A stretch of DNA of 64,000 nucleotides from the NCBI GenBank assembly GCA_022796875.1, contig JAAWJJ010000012.1, forward strand, positions 1 through 64,000, read 5' to 3'. This document shows positions 52,899 to 61,708 of the stretch, in pieces. The position numbers and the translations under genes were made by a program. This DNA is from Eubacterium sp. GTDB lineage: Bacteria; Bacillota; Clostridia; Lachnospirales; Lachnospiraceae. The notes beneath the pieces were generated by a model that did not search any database, was not told where the DNA came from, and saw nothing but the letters and a program-made list of their open reading frames with translations. Position 1 is the stretch's first letter. Every line of letters starts with the position of its first letter.

Positions 52899-53813
52899 AT
52901 GCCTATTAAAGTTCAGGACTCCCTTCCTGCAACTTCGATTTTGGAAAGCGAAAATATTTTTGTAATGACCGAATATTTTGCAATACATCAGGATATCCGT
53001 CCTTTAAAAATGTTGATTTTAAATCTGATGCCGACAAAAATCGTAACGGAAACGCAGCTTTTGCGCAAGCTGTCAAATTCGCCGCTGCAGGTGGAAGTTG
53101 AATTTCTGCAAACCTCATCTTATCAGCCGAAGCATGTGGATCCCGGGCATCTGGATTCTTTTTACACAACGTTCGACGCTATTAAAGACAAAAAATACGA
53201 CGGCATGATTATTACCGGTGCCCCGCTTGATTTCGTGCGTTTTGAAGATGTTGATTACTGGGAAGAACTGTGCCGTATCATGGAATGGAGCAAATTCCAC
53301 GTACATTGTGTAATGCATGTCTGCTGGGGCGCCTACGCCGGATTATACTATCATTACGGGATTGAAAAACGCGACCGGCTGCCGAAATTATCCGGTATTT
53401 ACGCCCACAAAATGTTAAAACCAAAATCGCCGCTGTTCCGGGGAATGGACGACTGTTTTTATGCTCCTCATTCCCGCGCTACGGAAATTACAGCGGAACA
53501 AATTCTTGCCATACCAGAACTGGAACTGATGGCCGTATCGGAAGAAGCAGGCGTCGCCGTTGTCAAATCTGCTGACAATCATCACTTTTTTATTATGTGC
53601 CACCCAGAATATGACGCCGATACGCTGGCGCTGGAATATTTTCGCGACGTCAAAAAAGGATTAAACCCGGAAGTTCCGATCAACTACTTCCCGGATGACG
53701 ACCCTGCCAAACCGCCCGTCGTTACCTGGCGTTCCGCCGGGCAGCTTTTGTACACAAACTGGCTGAATTATTATGTATACCAGACAACTCCTTATGACGT
53801 AAGGGATATTTAA
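52899..53813 (+). CDS. metAA: Homoserine O-acyltransferase MetA
   Basis: First step of methionine synthesis: acylates homoserine. 304 residues. Begins MPIKVQDSLPATSILESENIF and has the catalytic Cys in HVCWGAYAGLYYHYGI, His in MCHPEYD and Glu nearby. The residue after ITGAPL, which sets acyl-CoA choice (Glu for acetyl, Gly for succinyl in known enzymes), is Asp here. Being acidic, it favours acetyl-CoA, but this is inference. Co-transcribed with the LysR gene 16 nt downstream. Confidence 0.95.
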   Translation: MPIKVQDSLPATSILESENIFVMTEYFAIHQDIRPLKMLILNLMPTKIVTETQLLRKLSNSPLQVEVEFLQTSSYQPKHVDPGHLDSFYTTFDAIKDKKYDGMIITGAPLDFVRFEDVDYWEELCRIMEWSKFHVHCVMHVCWGAYAGLYYHYGIEKRDRLPKLSGIYAHKMLKPKSPLFRGMDDCFYAPHSRATEITAEQILAIPELELMAVSEEAGVAVVKSADNHHFFIMCHPEYDADTLALEYFRDVKKGLNPEVPINYFPDDDPAKPPVVTWRSAGQLLYTNWLNYYVYQTTPYDVRDI

Positions 53814-53829
53814 AACAGGGAGCGAGAAC

Positions 53830-54738
53830 ATGACGGATACACAGGTCGAATGTTTTGTAGAAGCGGCAAAAGAAAAAAATATTTCAAAGGCGGCAGAAAC
53901 CCTGTTTCTTACGCAGCAGGCTGCCAGCAGCCAGATTAAAGCGCTGGAAAAAGAACTTGGATTTAAATTATTTCATCGCGGAACCAAAGGGATTACGCTC
54001 ACGAAAGAGGGCGAGCTCCTGTTTGACGAATGGGAAGAACTTGTAAACCGTTTTCGGATTTCTATCGATAAAGTAAAAGATTTCCATTTAAGAAAGAACG
54101 GCCATATCCGCATTGCTCTGGAAGATATGGGCAACTGCAACGAAGAGATTATGGTTGCCTTTTCCGAATATGAAGAAAAATATAACGGACTGCATATTGA
54201 TTTTGAAACAATGACGCCAAAACTGATACTGAAACACTTTGAGGCTGACAATTTGGATATGGCCATTTTATATCAGAGTGAATTTGACGGACTGGCTTCT
54301 TTAAAGTGTATTCCTCTTCATAGAAAAAAGTTAAAAATACGGATTTATCTGTCAAAAAATCATCCGTTGGCTGCAAAAGAAGATTTATCTCTGGCCGACC
54401 TGGGAAACGAAACGATAGGACTGCTGCATCCGTCCTGTTCTTTTGATTTCAAAAAATCCGTCACGGCTTTTTTTCATTACCATGGACTGAAACTGCCGGA
54501 AAACTGCCGGGAATACGCCTCCAGACGGGATCTGGAACTTTCACTGATTGCCGGGCAATGCGTGACGATCGTATATGAAACAATGTTTTTGGATGAAGAA
54601 CGCAAATTATTGTCAAAAGAAATCGATGCTTCAAAGTATTCCTCCCGGATAGCGCTGTTTTGGAAAGATGACGATATGGATACGAAAGTCCACGCTCTTG
54701 CGGACATTTTAAAAATAAAATTAAAACGGTTCGACTGA
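53830..54738 (+). CDS. LysR-family transcriptional regulator (near phlG-like gene)
   Basis: 302 residues. N-terminal HTH (TQVECFVEAAKEKNISKAAETLFLTQQAASSQIKALEKELG) and a substrate-binding domain. AGGGAG precedes the ATG. It follows metA closely and stops before a strong terminator, while the MFS/PhlG-like pair lies just downstream. It may regulate either metA or the carrier/hydrolase pair; position cannot decide. Confidence 0.93.
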   Translation: MTDTQVECFVEAAKEKNISKAAETLFLTQQAASSQIKALEKELGFKLFHRGTKGITLTKEGELLFDEWEELVNRFRISIDKVKDFHLRKNGHIRIALEDMGNCNEEIMVAFSEYEEKYNGLHIDFETMTPKLILKHFEADNLDMAILYQSEFDGLASLKCIPLHRKKLKIRIYLSKNHPLAAKEDLSLADLGNETIGLLHPSCSFDFKKSVTAFFHYHGLKLPENCREYASRRDLELSLIAGQCVTIVYETMFLDEERKLLSKEIDASKYSSRIALFWKDDDMDTKVHALADILKIKLKRFD

Positions 54739-54756
54739 TTTTTCCTGAATAATCAT

Positions 54757-54798
54757 AAACAGGCTGTTACAATAAATTTTTGTAACAACCTGTTTTTT
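54757..54798 (+). terminator. Rho-independent terminator after LysR gene
   Basis: AAACAGGCTGTTACAA (54757-54772) pairs with TTGTAACAACCTGTTT (54780-54795) with one mismatch, ending in a T7 run. Confidence 0.9.
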
Positions 54799-54874
54799 TC
54801 CTGTTCGCTTTTCCCCACGGGAAAATATACAATAACTATAACAGGAAAATCATTTATAAGGAGGATATCAAGAT

Positions 54875-56152
54875 ATGAACCAAAACAAAAAGTTATCGCA
54901 AAGCTTAACCGACAGCCGTTTCGGGAGCTGGGGCTGGAGCATGATTATCTACGCCATGCTGATGTATTTTTTCTTTGCGGCGCTTTCCACGGACGGCCAG
55001 AACCTGTTTCCAGGCGCTTTCGCCGGAGCGTACGGATTTGACCCAAATGCACTGCTTGCTTATGCAACGCCGGCAAGTATTGTAGGAATCGTCGGAGGAT
55101 TTCTTTTTGCAAGGCTGTTAATTAAACACAGTACGAGAATGATCAGCGTCATTTCCCTGATTATCACAGGAGTTGCGTTCTGCCTGTGGGGAATGTGCGC
55201 CAATATTGTATTATACGTACTTCTTCTCATGGTAGTATGTTTTTTCGCTTCCAGTTTCAGTTTTGTAGCGCCGACACTCATGACTGACTGGTTTCCGAGA
55301 AAGAAAGGAATCGCGCTCGGCTGGGCTACGATTGGCGCGCCTTTAAGCAGTGCCTTTTTCGTATCCGGATTTTCCGTGCTTCTTGCAAAGGCAGGATTTA
55401 AAGCGGCATTTATCATTTTTGGCATTGCCGTGATCATTATCGGAATCATTTCTCTTTTCTGGGTGAAAGATACCCCGGAAACGGTCGGACATTATCCGGA
55501 TAACATGGCTCCGGCCGCTGCAGATAAATTTGCACAGGACGCCGGGCAGGCGCTTCCGGAGGATGAAAGCAGCATTTCCCTTGGCACGATATTAAAAACG
55601 CCGAATACCTGGCTCATCAGCATCGGTTACGGATTGCTGTGGATGGTTACGGTAGGCGTCGTAAGCCAGTTTATCCCCCGTATGATGTCGGTTGGCTACA
55701 CACAGCCGGAAGCTCTGACTTTCCTGACCATTTCTTCCATTATTGCTATTCCGGGTTCTTATTTCTGGGGATGGCTGGACGGAAAGATCGGGACAAAACC
55801 GGCGTCCGTGATTTATTCCATATCTTACATTGTCGCGCTGTTAATTTTAATTTTTGCATCAAACCCTGTACTGATCTGGATCGGATGTATTTTTATCGGA
55901 CTGGGGCTCGGAGGTATCTTAAACCTGATCCCGTCTATGGTTATGTCGATCTTTGGTAAATCCGGATTCAAACAAGCGAACAGTATCGTCACAACGATCG
56001 CCTCCCTGATCCGCGTACTTGCATTTGCAATTATGGCAACCTGCCTGGCTATTTCCGGCGGAAGCTATACATTGCCGTACACCGTATTTATTATTATGGA
56101 TATTCTGGGTGCAGTCGTCCTGATGCTGATCCGCAATAAAAAGAAACAATAA
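54875..56152 (+). CDS. MFS transporter (OxlT/monocarboxylate-like)
   Basis: 425 residues, twelve helices, with the cytoplasmic loop 2-3 motif FARLLIKHSTRM and an acidic central loop (DNMAPAAADKFAQDAGQALPEDES). The FPRKKGIALGWATIGAPLSSA segment is common in OxlT-related organic anion carriers. AAGGAGG precedes the start. It is the first gene of a pair with the PhlG-like hydrolase, so it probably imports or exports that enzyme's phenolic substrate or product. Confidence 0.88.
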   Translation: MNQNKKLSQSLTDSRFGSWGWSMIIYAMLMYFFFAALSTDGQNLFPGAFAGAYGFDPNALLAYATPASIVGIVGGFLFARLLIKHSTRMISVISLIITGVAFCLWGMCANIVLYVLLLMVVCFFASSFSFVAPTLMTDWFPRKKGIALGWATIGAPLSSAFFVSGFSVLLAKAGFKAAFIIFGIAVIIIGIISLFWVKDTPETVGHYPDNMAPAAADKFAQDAGQALPEDESSISLGTILKTPNTWLISIGYGLLWMVTVGVVSQFIPRMMSVGYTQPEALTFLTISSIIAIPGSYFWGWLDGKIGTKPASVIYSISYIVALLILIFASNPVLIWIGCIFIGLGLGGILNLIPSMVMSIFGKSGFKQANSIVTTIASLIRVLAFAIMATCLAISGGSYTLPYTVFIIMDILGAVVLMLIRNKKKQ

Positions 56153-56236
56153 GTCAAATATGAAAAAATAATAAGTCAAATATAAAAAAGCTATAAGTTA
56201 AATAAGAAAAAACAATAAGTCAGATATGACAGAATG
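56149..56236 (+). repeat. 22-bp tandem repeat over the MFS stop codon, 4 units
   Basis: Units of exactly 22 bp start at 56149, 56171, 56193 and 56215, consensus ATAAGTCAAATATGAAAAAA. The first contains the MFS stop TAA and the last runs into the AATGGAG ribosome site of the next gene, so the spacer between the two genes is built by repeat expansion. Confidence 0.85.
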
Positions 56237-56245
56237 GAGATCAAT

Positions 56246-56986
56246 ATGGAAAAAACAATTTTTAACGGCGGACAGCGCCATACTTACCAACCGGGCGAAC
56301 CTATCGTAAGATATGAAAGAGTTCCTTTCGACATAGCGGAAGTAATCACTACGGAACCGCCGCTGGAGTTCCATCCCAAATTTGCAGACCCTGATAAAGT
56401 AATTTTCAGGGACGTTACGGAATTTATCCCGGGCGTGGATTCCAAAATGGTGGACTGGTGGTGGGCTAACATGGAAAAAGGCTACCACATCTGGGCTCCG
56501 GGCGAACACTACGGATTTGACTGGATCGTACCGCCATGCGAAGTGGGATACGAAGGCTCCGTGGAAGCCTCCTACGAATTTGATCCGAATTATCCGCTTA
56601 CAATTACCCGCCAGAGCATTACTTTATATCCGTTTACCGAATGTTATGAGCACTGCTGGATGAGCGCCGCAAAATTCGGTGAAGCCGATTCCCTGCTTAT
56701 ACATATGCACCAGGACGTAGACGGCGGCATTTACTGGAGAACCGTAGTAGTTACTACCAGGGAAGGCGTTGATTTCATAAAAGCCCATGAAAAAGATATG
56801 CCGCTGGAATCCCATATGGTTTATGAATCCGGCAGATTAAAAGACTTTCTCCCGCCGTTATACAATCTTTGGAAAGATTTACAGGATCCGTGGGAAAATG
56901 TACAGTATGATCTGACAACGGAAAGACAGCCGGACGGTACCTGGAAACATAAATACGATAATAAACCGGTAAAACACGAATATTAA
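56246..56986 (+). CDS. PhlG/phloretin-hydrolase-family C-C hydrolase
   Basis: 246 residues. Resembles the 2,4-diacetylphloroglucinol hydrolase (PhlG) family, which includes phloretin hydrolase of Eubacterium ramulus, a Zn-dependent enzyme that cleaves the bond between a phloroglucinol ring and an acyl carbon. Marks: DSKMVDWWWANMEKGYHIWAPGEHYGFDW, VGYEGSVEASYEFD, LLIHMHQDVDGGIYWRTVVVT and ESHMVYESGRLKDFLPPLY. Candidate metal ligands are His88, Glu107 or Glu111, His153/155 and His190. The exact substrate is unknown. GGAG sits 6 nt before the start; an ATG 12 nt earlier overlaps that site. Confidence 0.75.
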   Translation: MEKTIFNGGQRHTYQPGEPIVRYERVPFDIAEVITTEPPLEFHPKFADPDKVIFRDVTEFIPGVDSKMVDWWWANMEKGYHIWAPGEHYGFDWIVPPCEVGYEGSVEASYEFDPNYPLTITRQSITLYPFTECYEHCWMSAAKFGEADSLLIHMHQDVDGGIYWRTVVVTTREGVDFIKAHEKDMPLESHMVYESGRLKDFLPPLYNLWKDLQDPWENVQYDLTTERQPDGTWKHKYDNKPVKHEY

Positions 56987-57013
56987 TACGCATCCTTTTT
57001 ACGATACTGGAAA

Positions 57014-57050
57014 ACGGAATAGGAAAATCCAAAAGATTTTCCTATTCCGT
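57014..57050. terminator. Perfect 16-bp hairpin shared by convergent genes
   Basis: ACGGAATAGGAAAATC (57014-57029) and GATTTTCCTATTCCGT (57035-57050) with a 5-nt loop. The right arm contains the stop codon of the radical SAM gene (57042-57044). Lies 27 nt after the PhlG-like stop. Confidence 0.7.
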
Positions 57051-58778
57051 ATCATCTGTCCAGGTACTGCGTATCCACATAATATCGGCTTCTTTTGTCC
57101 ATGCATCCCTGTTTTCATAATCAAACAGCACCCACATCGGGGCGTCCGCTTTCTTCATGAGCCGTTCGTAATCCAAATTCTGCCGAACGTCGATTTCACG
57201 GACCGGATAAAAAAACGGCTCCAAATGACAGTATTTACTCTGATATCCTTTTTCATGCAGCGATTTCTGGATCCATACTCTGTAAACGTACAAATCTTTC
57301 GCCCATTCCGGGCGTTTTTTGACATTTTCCCGTATATACAGATCGTAAAGAAGCGTTTCTTCATACAGTTCCCGGAAGTCCGGATCTATTCCGGAAGCAA
57401 ATTTTAAGAGGACCTCGCTTCGCGCCAGCCTCGTCATTTTCTGATGCAGAACGCCGTTTTCCCCGTAAAACGCCGCCAGACGCAGATACATTTCAAACGG
57501 ACTTTCAAAAATTCGTTCCAAAACGGCAAGCGTCGTTACAAATTGACCGCTGTTATAATGTATTTCCAGCATTTCCTCCACAAGTTTGATACGAAGCATT
57601 TCACCGTAAGAGATCCAGCGCGTTTCCATCACTTCATACGGCGGTTTATCACGATAAACCAACCGGTATTCCTCTGCATTTTCATACAGGAAAGAGCCTT
57701 TTAATACTTTCAGGAATCCCAACTGTAACTGCTGCGGTTTCAAAGCGTACACTTCATCAAAAGATTTCTGGAAAGAATCATAATTTTCATAAGGAAGTCC
57801 GGCAATCAAATCCAGATGCTGGTGAATATTTCTGCCCTTATGAATCCGCAGCACCGCATCTTCCAGCCTGCCAATACTCATACTGCGGCGGATCTCCCTG
57901 AGCGTTTCAAAATTCGTCGTCTGCACGCCGATTTCAAACTGAACCAGCCCGGGGCGCATCTGCGACAAAAGTTTCAGTTCCTGTTCGTTTAACAAATCCG
58001 CGGATATTTCAAAATGAAAATTTGTCACGCCGTTATCATGGTCTTTGATATACTTCCAAATCCCCATGGCATGTTCATGATCGCAGTTGAACGTCCGGTC
58101 CACAAATTTTACCTGCGCCGCACGCTGATCCAGGAAATACTGCAATTCCCGGTATACCAGTTCCAGGCTGCGCAGACGGAGCTGTTTATCGACCGATGAC
58201 AGGCAATACGTACACGAAAACGGACATCCCCTGCCGGACTCATAATAAATGATTCGGTTTTCAAATCGTTCCAGATCCTGATAGCAAAAAGGAATCTCAT
58301 CCAGCGGAAGCAGCTTTTTTTGCGGCTGTATGCAAATTTCCCCGTTTTCCCGCCGCCAGGCGATCCCATCTATTTCCTCCATGAAGCCTTCCCTGTCATA
58401 ATAGGCGCATAACCGGTAAAAAGCCTCTTCCCCTTCCCCGATTATAATCCCGGTAACAGACGGATTTTCTTTCAGAAAAGTTTCCGTTTCAAAAGACACT
58501 TCCGGTCCTCCCAGCCAGATCGGCGTCTGCGGGCACAGCTTATGAAATTCCGCCGACAGCTCTTTTACATACTCAATATTCCATATATAGCAGGAAAAAC
58601 AGAGCACGTCCGGCTTGCGCATATACAGTTCGTTTAAAATTTCCTCTACACGATGGTTAATCGTAAACTCTGCAATCGATGCATATTGCCCATGCTCCCT
58701 TGCATATGCCTGCAGGGAATAAACCGCCAGGTTGGAATGGATATATTTTGCATTGATTGCCGTCAGTAATACGTTCAT
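57042..58778 (-). CDS. B12-binding-domain radical SAM protein (DUF4080-like)
   Basis: 578 residues. N-terminal cobalamin-binding-like Rossmann domain (1-about 140; no DxHxxG motif), then the radical SAM core with GRGCPFSCTYC near residue 186, and a C-terminal extension of about 190 residues of the DUF4080 type. Reaction unknown; such proteins are common single genes in clostridia. AAGGAGG precedes the start. The foldback element lies directly upstream. Confidence 0.87.
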   Translation of the reverse strand: MNVLLTAINAKYIHSNLAVYSLQAYAREHGQYASIAEFTINHRVEEILNELYMRKPDVLCFSCYIWNIEYVKELSAEFHKLCPQTPIWLGGPEVSFETETFLKENPSVTGIIIGEGEEAFYRLCAYYDREGFMEEIDGIAWRRENGEICIQPQKKLLPLDEIPFCYQDLERFENRIIYYESGRGCPFSCTYCLSSVDKQLRLRSLELVYRELQYFLDQRAAQVKFVDRTFNCDHEHAMGIWKYIKDHDNGVTNFHFEISADLLNEQELKLLSQMRPGLVQFEIGVQTTNFETLREIRRSMSIGRLEDAVLRIHKGRNIHQHLDLIAGLPYENYDSFQKSFDEVYALKPQQLQLGFLKVLKGSFLYENAEEYRLVYRDKPPYEVMETRWISYGEMLRIKLVEEMLEIHYNSGQFVTTLAVLERIFESPFEMYLRLAAFYGENGVLHQKMTRLARSEVLLKFASGIDPDFRELYEETLLYDLYIRENVKKRPEWAKDLYVYRVWIQKSLHEKGYQSKYCHLEPFFYPVREIDVRQNLDYERLMKKADAPMWVLFDYENRDAWTKEADIMWIRSTWTDDTE

Positions 58779-58841
58779 AGTTTCCTCCTTATGCGTCGCC
58801 GTTTACGTTTTTAACACGCGGCGCCACTGTATTCAAACTTT

Positions 58842-59443
58842 GAAATTGCAGGATAAAAAAGTATTATCTGCATTTTTTTGATATGGATTTCCGGCTGTAC
58901 TGCCAAAGCCGGGAAACCGGTTCCCGATTTTTGGATATCTAATCTCCGGGAATGGGCGGATATGATTTGATTCCCCCGATTCAAACTCGGTTTTCCCGGA
59001 AATGTAGAAAGTGCAAGCAGGCGGGACAATGTTCTTTCTTCCTTTGGAAGCTCTTTCGCCTGGTTTTCCTTATCAGCGGCAGGAAAAGCACGAATGGGTA
59101 TGCCGGTCGACTGTCTGAGGAACTGCCATAAGAAACTGTTCCGGATTTTTATTTCTTAATTGATGGCAGTTCCGAGTTTCGCAAGGCATACCCTCATCGA
59201 ACGTGCTTGACGCCGCTGTTAGGAAAACCCGAAAGGCTGTCCAGGAAGAAAAACATGTTCCGCCTGAGGCACTTCACGAAACAGCGGGAAAACCTCAGAC
59301 AGTGAACTCGGGGGAATCCATTTCGCCCATTTTCCCGAAGAAGATATCCTGAAAAATCTGTCAATGTTTCCCTCTCTGGCAGCACAGCCTGGAAATCTTT
59401 CGGCAAACGGCAGACCGATAATACTTTTTTATCCTGCATTTTC
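58842..59443. mobile_element. 602-bp foldback element (long imperfect palindrome)
   Basis: The ends are 27-bp inverted repeats with one mismatch (58842-58868 and 59417-59443; core GGATAAAAAAGTATTATC). The interior is also inverted: GGAACTGCCAT/ATGGCAGTTCC, GGGTATGCC/GGCATACCC, TTTCGCCTGGTTTTCCT/AGGAAAACCCGAAAGG and others pair outward in order around a centre near 59140. There is no supported reading frame. It fills most of the 59488-58779 gap between the aldo/keto reductase and radical SAM genes and is unrelated in sequence to the three smaller elements. Confidence 0.85.
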
Positions 59444-59488
59444 ACCGTTGCAACAACAGGGCCGCGGTAAAAAAGTAAAACGGCGCCC

Positions 59489-60514
59489 CTAAACCGTCAC
59501 CTCGCCGGTCAGCACTTTTTTGTAGTCTTCATAATTCTTTTTCAGCAGCTCCGGAATATCCAATTCATACGGGCACTTCGTCCTGCACTGCCCGCAGTTT
59601 ACGCAGTCTTCAATCTTTTTCATATTGGCCTGCCACGTATCATTCAGCCAGCTTGCCGACGGCGCGCGCCGCAGCATTAACGACATACGCGCACAGTTAT
59701 TGATCTGAATTTCTTTCGGGCACGGCATACAATAACCGCAGCCACGGCAAAAATCGCCGGTCAGTTCCACCCTTTCCTTTTCAATAAACGACGCAATGCT
59801 TTCATCCAGCGAAACGTTTTCTTCCATAAACGCCAGCCATTCTTCCAGTTCCTCTGTTTTCTGGATTCCCCAGATCGGAAGCACATTGTCAAACTGTGTC
59901 AGCCAGGCGTAAATGGCGCGAGCATTTGTAAGCATACCGCCGGCCAGCGCTTTCATCGCAATAAATCCGATATTTTTCTCCCGGCATCTTTCCACCAGTT
60001 TGATTTCACGGTCTGAAGACAGATAGCTAAACGGGTACTGCAGCGTTTCATAAAGACCGGATTCCACACATTCTTCGGCCACGCCCAGTTTATGGGCGGT
60101 CACTCCGATATGCCGGATTTTCCCCTGCTCTTTCGCCTGCTGCATACATTCGTACATCCCGCTTCCGTCGCCCGGTTTGTAGCAGGTGTCCACGCAGTGG
60201 AACTGGTACAGATCCACATAGTCCGTCTGCAGCAATTTCAGGGAAGTGTCCAACTGCTCCCAAAACATTTCCGGCGTACGCGCCATTGTCTTTGTCGCAA
60301 TATAAATTTTGTCCCGCATCCCTGCAAATGCGTTCCCCAGCTTTTCTTCGCTGTCCGTATACGCGCGCGCCGTATCAAAAAAGCGCATGCCGCCCTCATA
60401 AGCGCGGCGCAGGATTTTCACCGCCGACGCCAGATCGGTCCGCTGCACCGGCAGCGCCCCGAATGCATTTTGCGGTACGGTAATCCCCGTCGTCCCCAAA
60501 GTCATCATCTTCAT
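59489..60514 (-). CDS. Aldo/keto reductase with C-terminal [4Fe-4S] domain
   Basis: 341 residues. TIM barrel of the AKR family (MMTLGTTGITVPQNAFGALPV; DTARAYTDSEEKLG with catalytic Asp/Tyr; KTMART with Lys; YQFHCVD with His) followed by a ferredoxin-like tail: CRGCGYCMPCPKEI and CVNCGQCRTKCP. This fused class is common in anaerobes; electrons likely come from ferredoxin. Substrate unknown. It is 88 nt downstream of the LysR gene, same strand. Confidence 0.9.
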   Translation of the reverse strand: MKMMTLGTTGITVPQNAFGALPVQRTDLASAVKILRRAYEGGMRFFDTARAYTDSEEKLGNAFAGMRDKIYIATKTMARTPEMFWEQLDTSLKLLQTDYVDLYQFHCVDTCYKPGDGSGMYECMQQAKEQGKIRHIGVTAHKLGVAEECVESGLYETLQYPFSYLSSDREIKLVERCREKNIGFIAMKALAGGMLTNARAIYAWLTQFDNVLPIWGIQKTEELEEWLAFMEENVSLDESIASFIEKERVELTGDFCRGCGYCMPCPKEIQINNCARMSLMLRRAPSASWLNDTWQANMKKIEDCVNCGQCRTKCPYELDIPELLKKNYEDYKKVLTGEVTV

Positions 60515-60602
60515 ATTTTTTCCTCCTCACATTACGGCGATGCCGCTTTCTTTCCCCTGCACCGGTAAAAATAACTTTCATCTGATTTTTTGATTACGAT
60601 AA

Positions 60603-61571
60603 TCAGGTATTTGATTTGATTGAATTATTTTCCGGAGATATAATCAAATTAGCAAATGAATCATCCGGTTCTTTCTCAGAGTTATTTGCATCGCGGGCGC
60701 TGTTTACCAGAGGCAGGATTCCCTGATTATAGTTTCCTTCCATCCATGCGGCGCACAGAAAAATTTTTGATTTTTTTCCGGAAAAGTTGATCGCTTTTAA
60801 ATTCAGCCGGTTTTTGCTTTCTGCTTGAAATTCAGACCGCGGGAGGATTGATAATCCCTCGCCGGTCGTCACCCGGGACAGCATATAAGCAAAATTATTT
60901 TCCCAGCGTATATCCGGAAAAATATTCATATCTCTGAAAAGAGCAGTGATTTGATTTGCCCATCGATGATCATCTTTTAACAAAAACAGAGGCGTACTTT
61001 CAAAAAGTTTCGGCAGCGTAGAAAAATTCATGTCAAAAATAGAAACGATGGAAAGTACATCTTCAAAAATGGGAATTACGTTGTACGCAGACGGTAATTT
61101 TTCACCATATCTCAACATGACAAATCCAACATCATAACTGTAGTTTTTCAGTCCGGCAATGATATTGCCAAAAGAAGAAAAAACCAGTTTGATATCGGCG
61201 TCCGGAAATGCTGTGCGCATCCTGGCAATTGCCGAATCAATACCGAGCAGGTCGTATCTCTGGGAAGAATCGTCCAGACATATATTCAGCTCCATATTCT
61301 GCTCGGAAAAGGCGTTTTTCCTTTCCGCAGTTGCTTTCAGCAAATCTGCCTGCCGGAGAATCTCTTTCGCAATGGGAAGCAGTTCCAGCCCCATCTTTGT
61401 AAGGGTAACCTGGCGCTTATCCCGGTTAAAGAGCCTCACGCCGAGTTCCAGTTCCAATTCGGCAATATGATAACTCAGTGACGATTGGGAAATGTACAAA
61501 TCGTCGGCGGCATGTGAAAAATGCAGTTGTTCCGCCAATGTAACAAAATATTGAATACGACGTAATTCCAT
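60603..61571 (-). CDS. LysR-family transcriptional regulator (divergent from SnoaL-like gene)
   Basis: 322 residues. HTH MELRRIQYFVTLAEQLHFSHAADDLYISQSSLSYHIAELELELG, then a co-inducer domain. GAGG lies 7 nt before the ATG at 61571; the upstream frame extension is rejected. It is divergent from the SnoaL-like/GPH operon with a 137-bp shared control region, so it very likely regulates that operon in response to its substrate. Confidence 0.93.
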   Translation of the reverse strand: MELRRIQYFVTLAEQLHFSHAADDLYISQSSLSYHIAELELELGVRLFNRDKRQVTLTKMGLELLPIAKEILRQADLLKATAERKNAFSEQNMELNICLDDSSQRYDLLGIDSAIARMRTAFPDADIKLVFSSFGNIIAGLKNYSYDVGFVMLRYGEKLPSAYNVIPIFEDVLSIVSIFDMNFSTLPKLFESTPLFLLKDDHRWANQITALFRDMNIFPDIRWENNFAYMLSRVTTGEGLSILPRSEFQAESKNRLNLKAINFSGKKSKIFLCAAWMEGNYNQGILPLVNSARDANNSEKEPDDSFANLIISPENNSIKSNT

Positions 61572-61708
61572 GTAACACCTCAAATTGCTTTCCTCGCGGC
61601 ATGCGCCAAATATCCATGCAGCCCATGGCTGTTTTCTCATTGTCCGCGGGAAAAAACAGATTTGTAAACTATTTTAGCACACTTTACAAGGGTAAGAAAG
61701 GAAAAATC

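Noticed and set aside
59194..59445. 83-residue protein inside the foldback element
   Set aside because: It is a reading of one palindrome arm, with no ribosome site and no recognisable domain.
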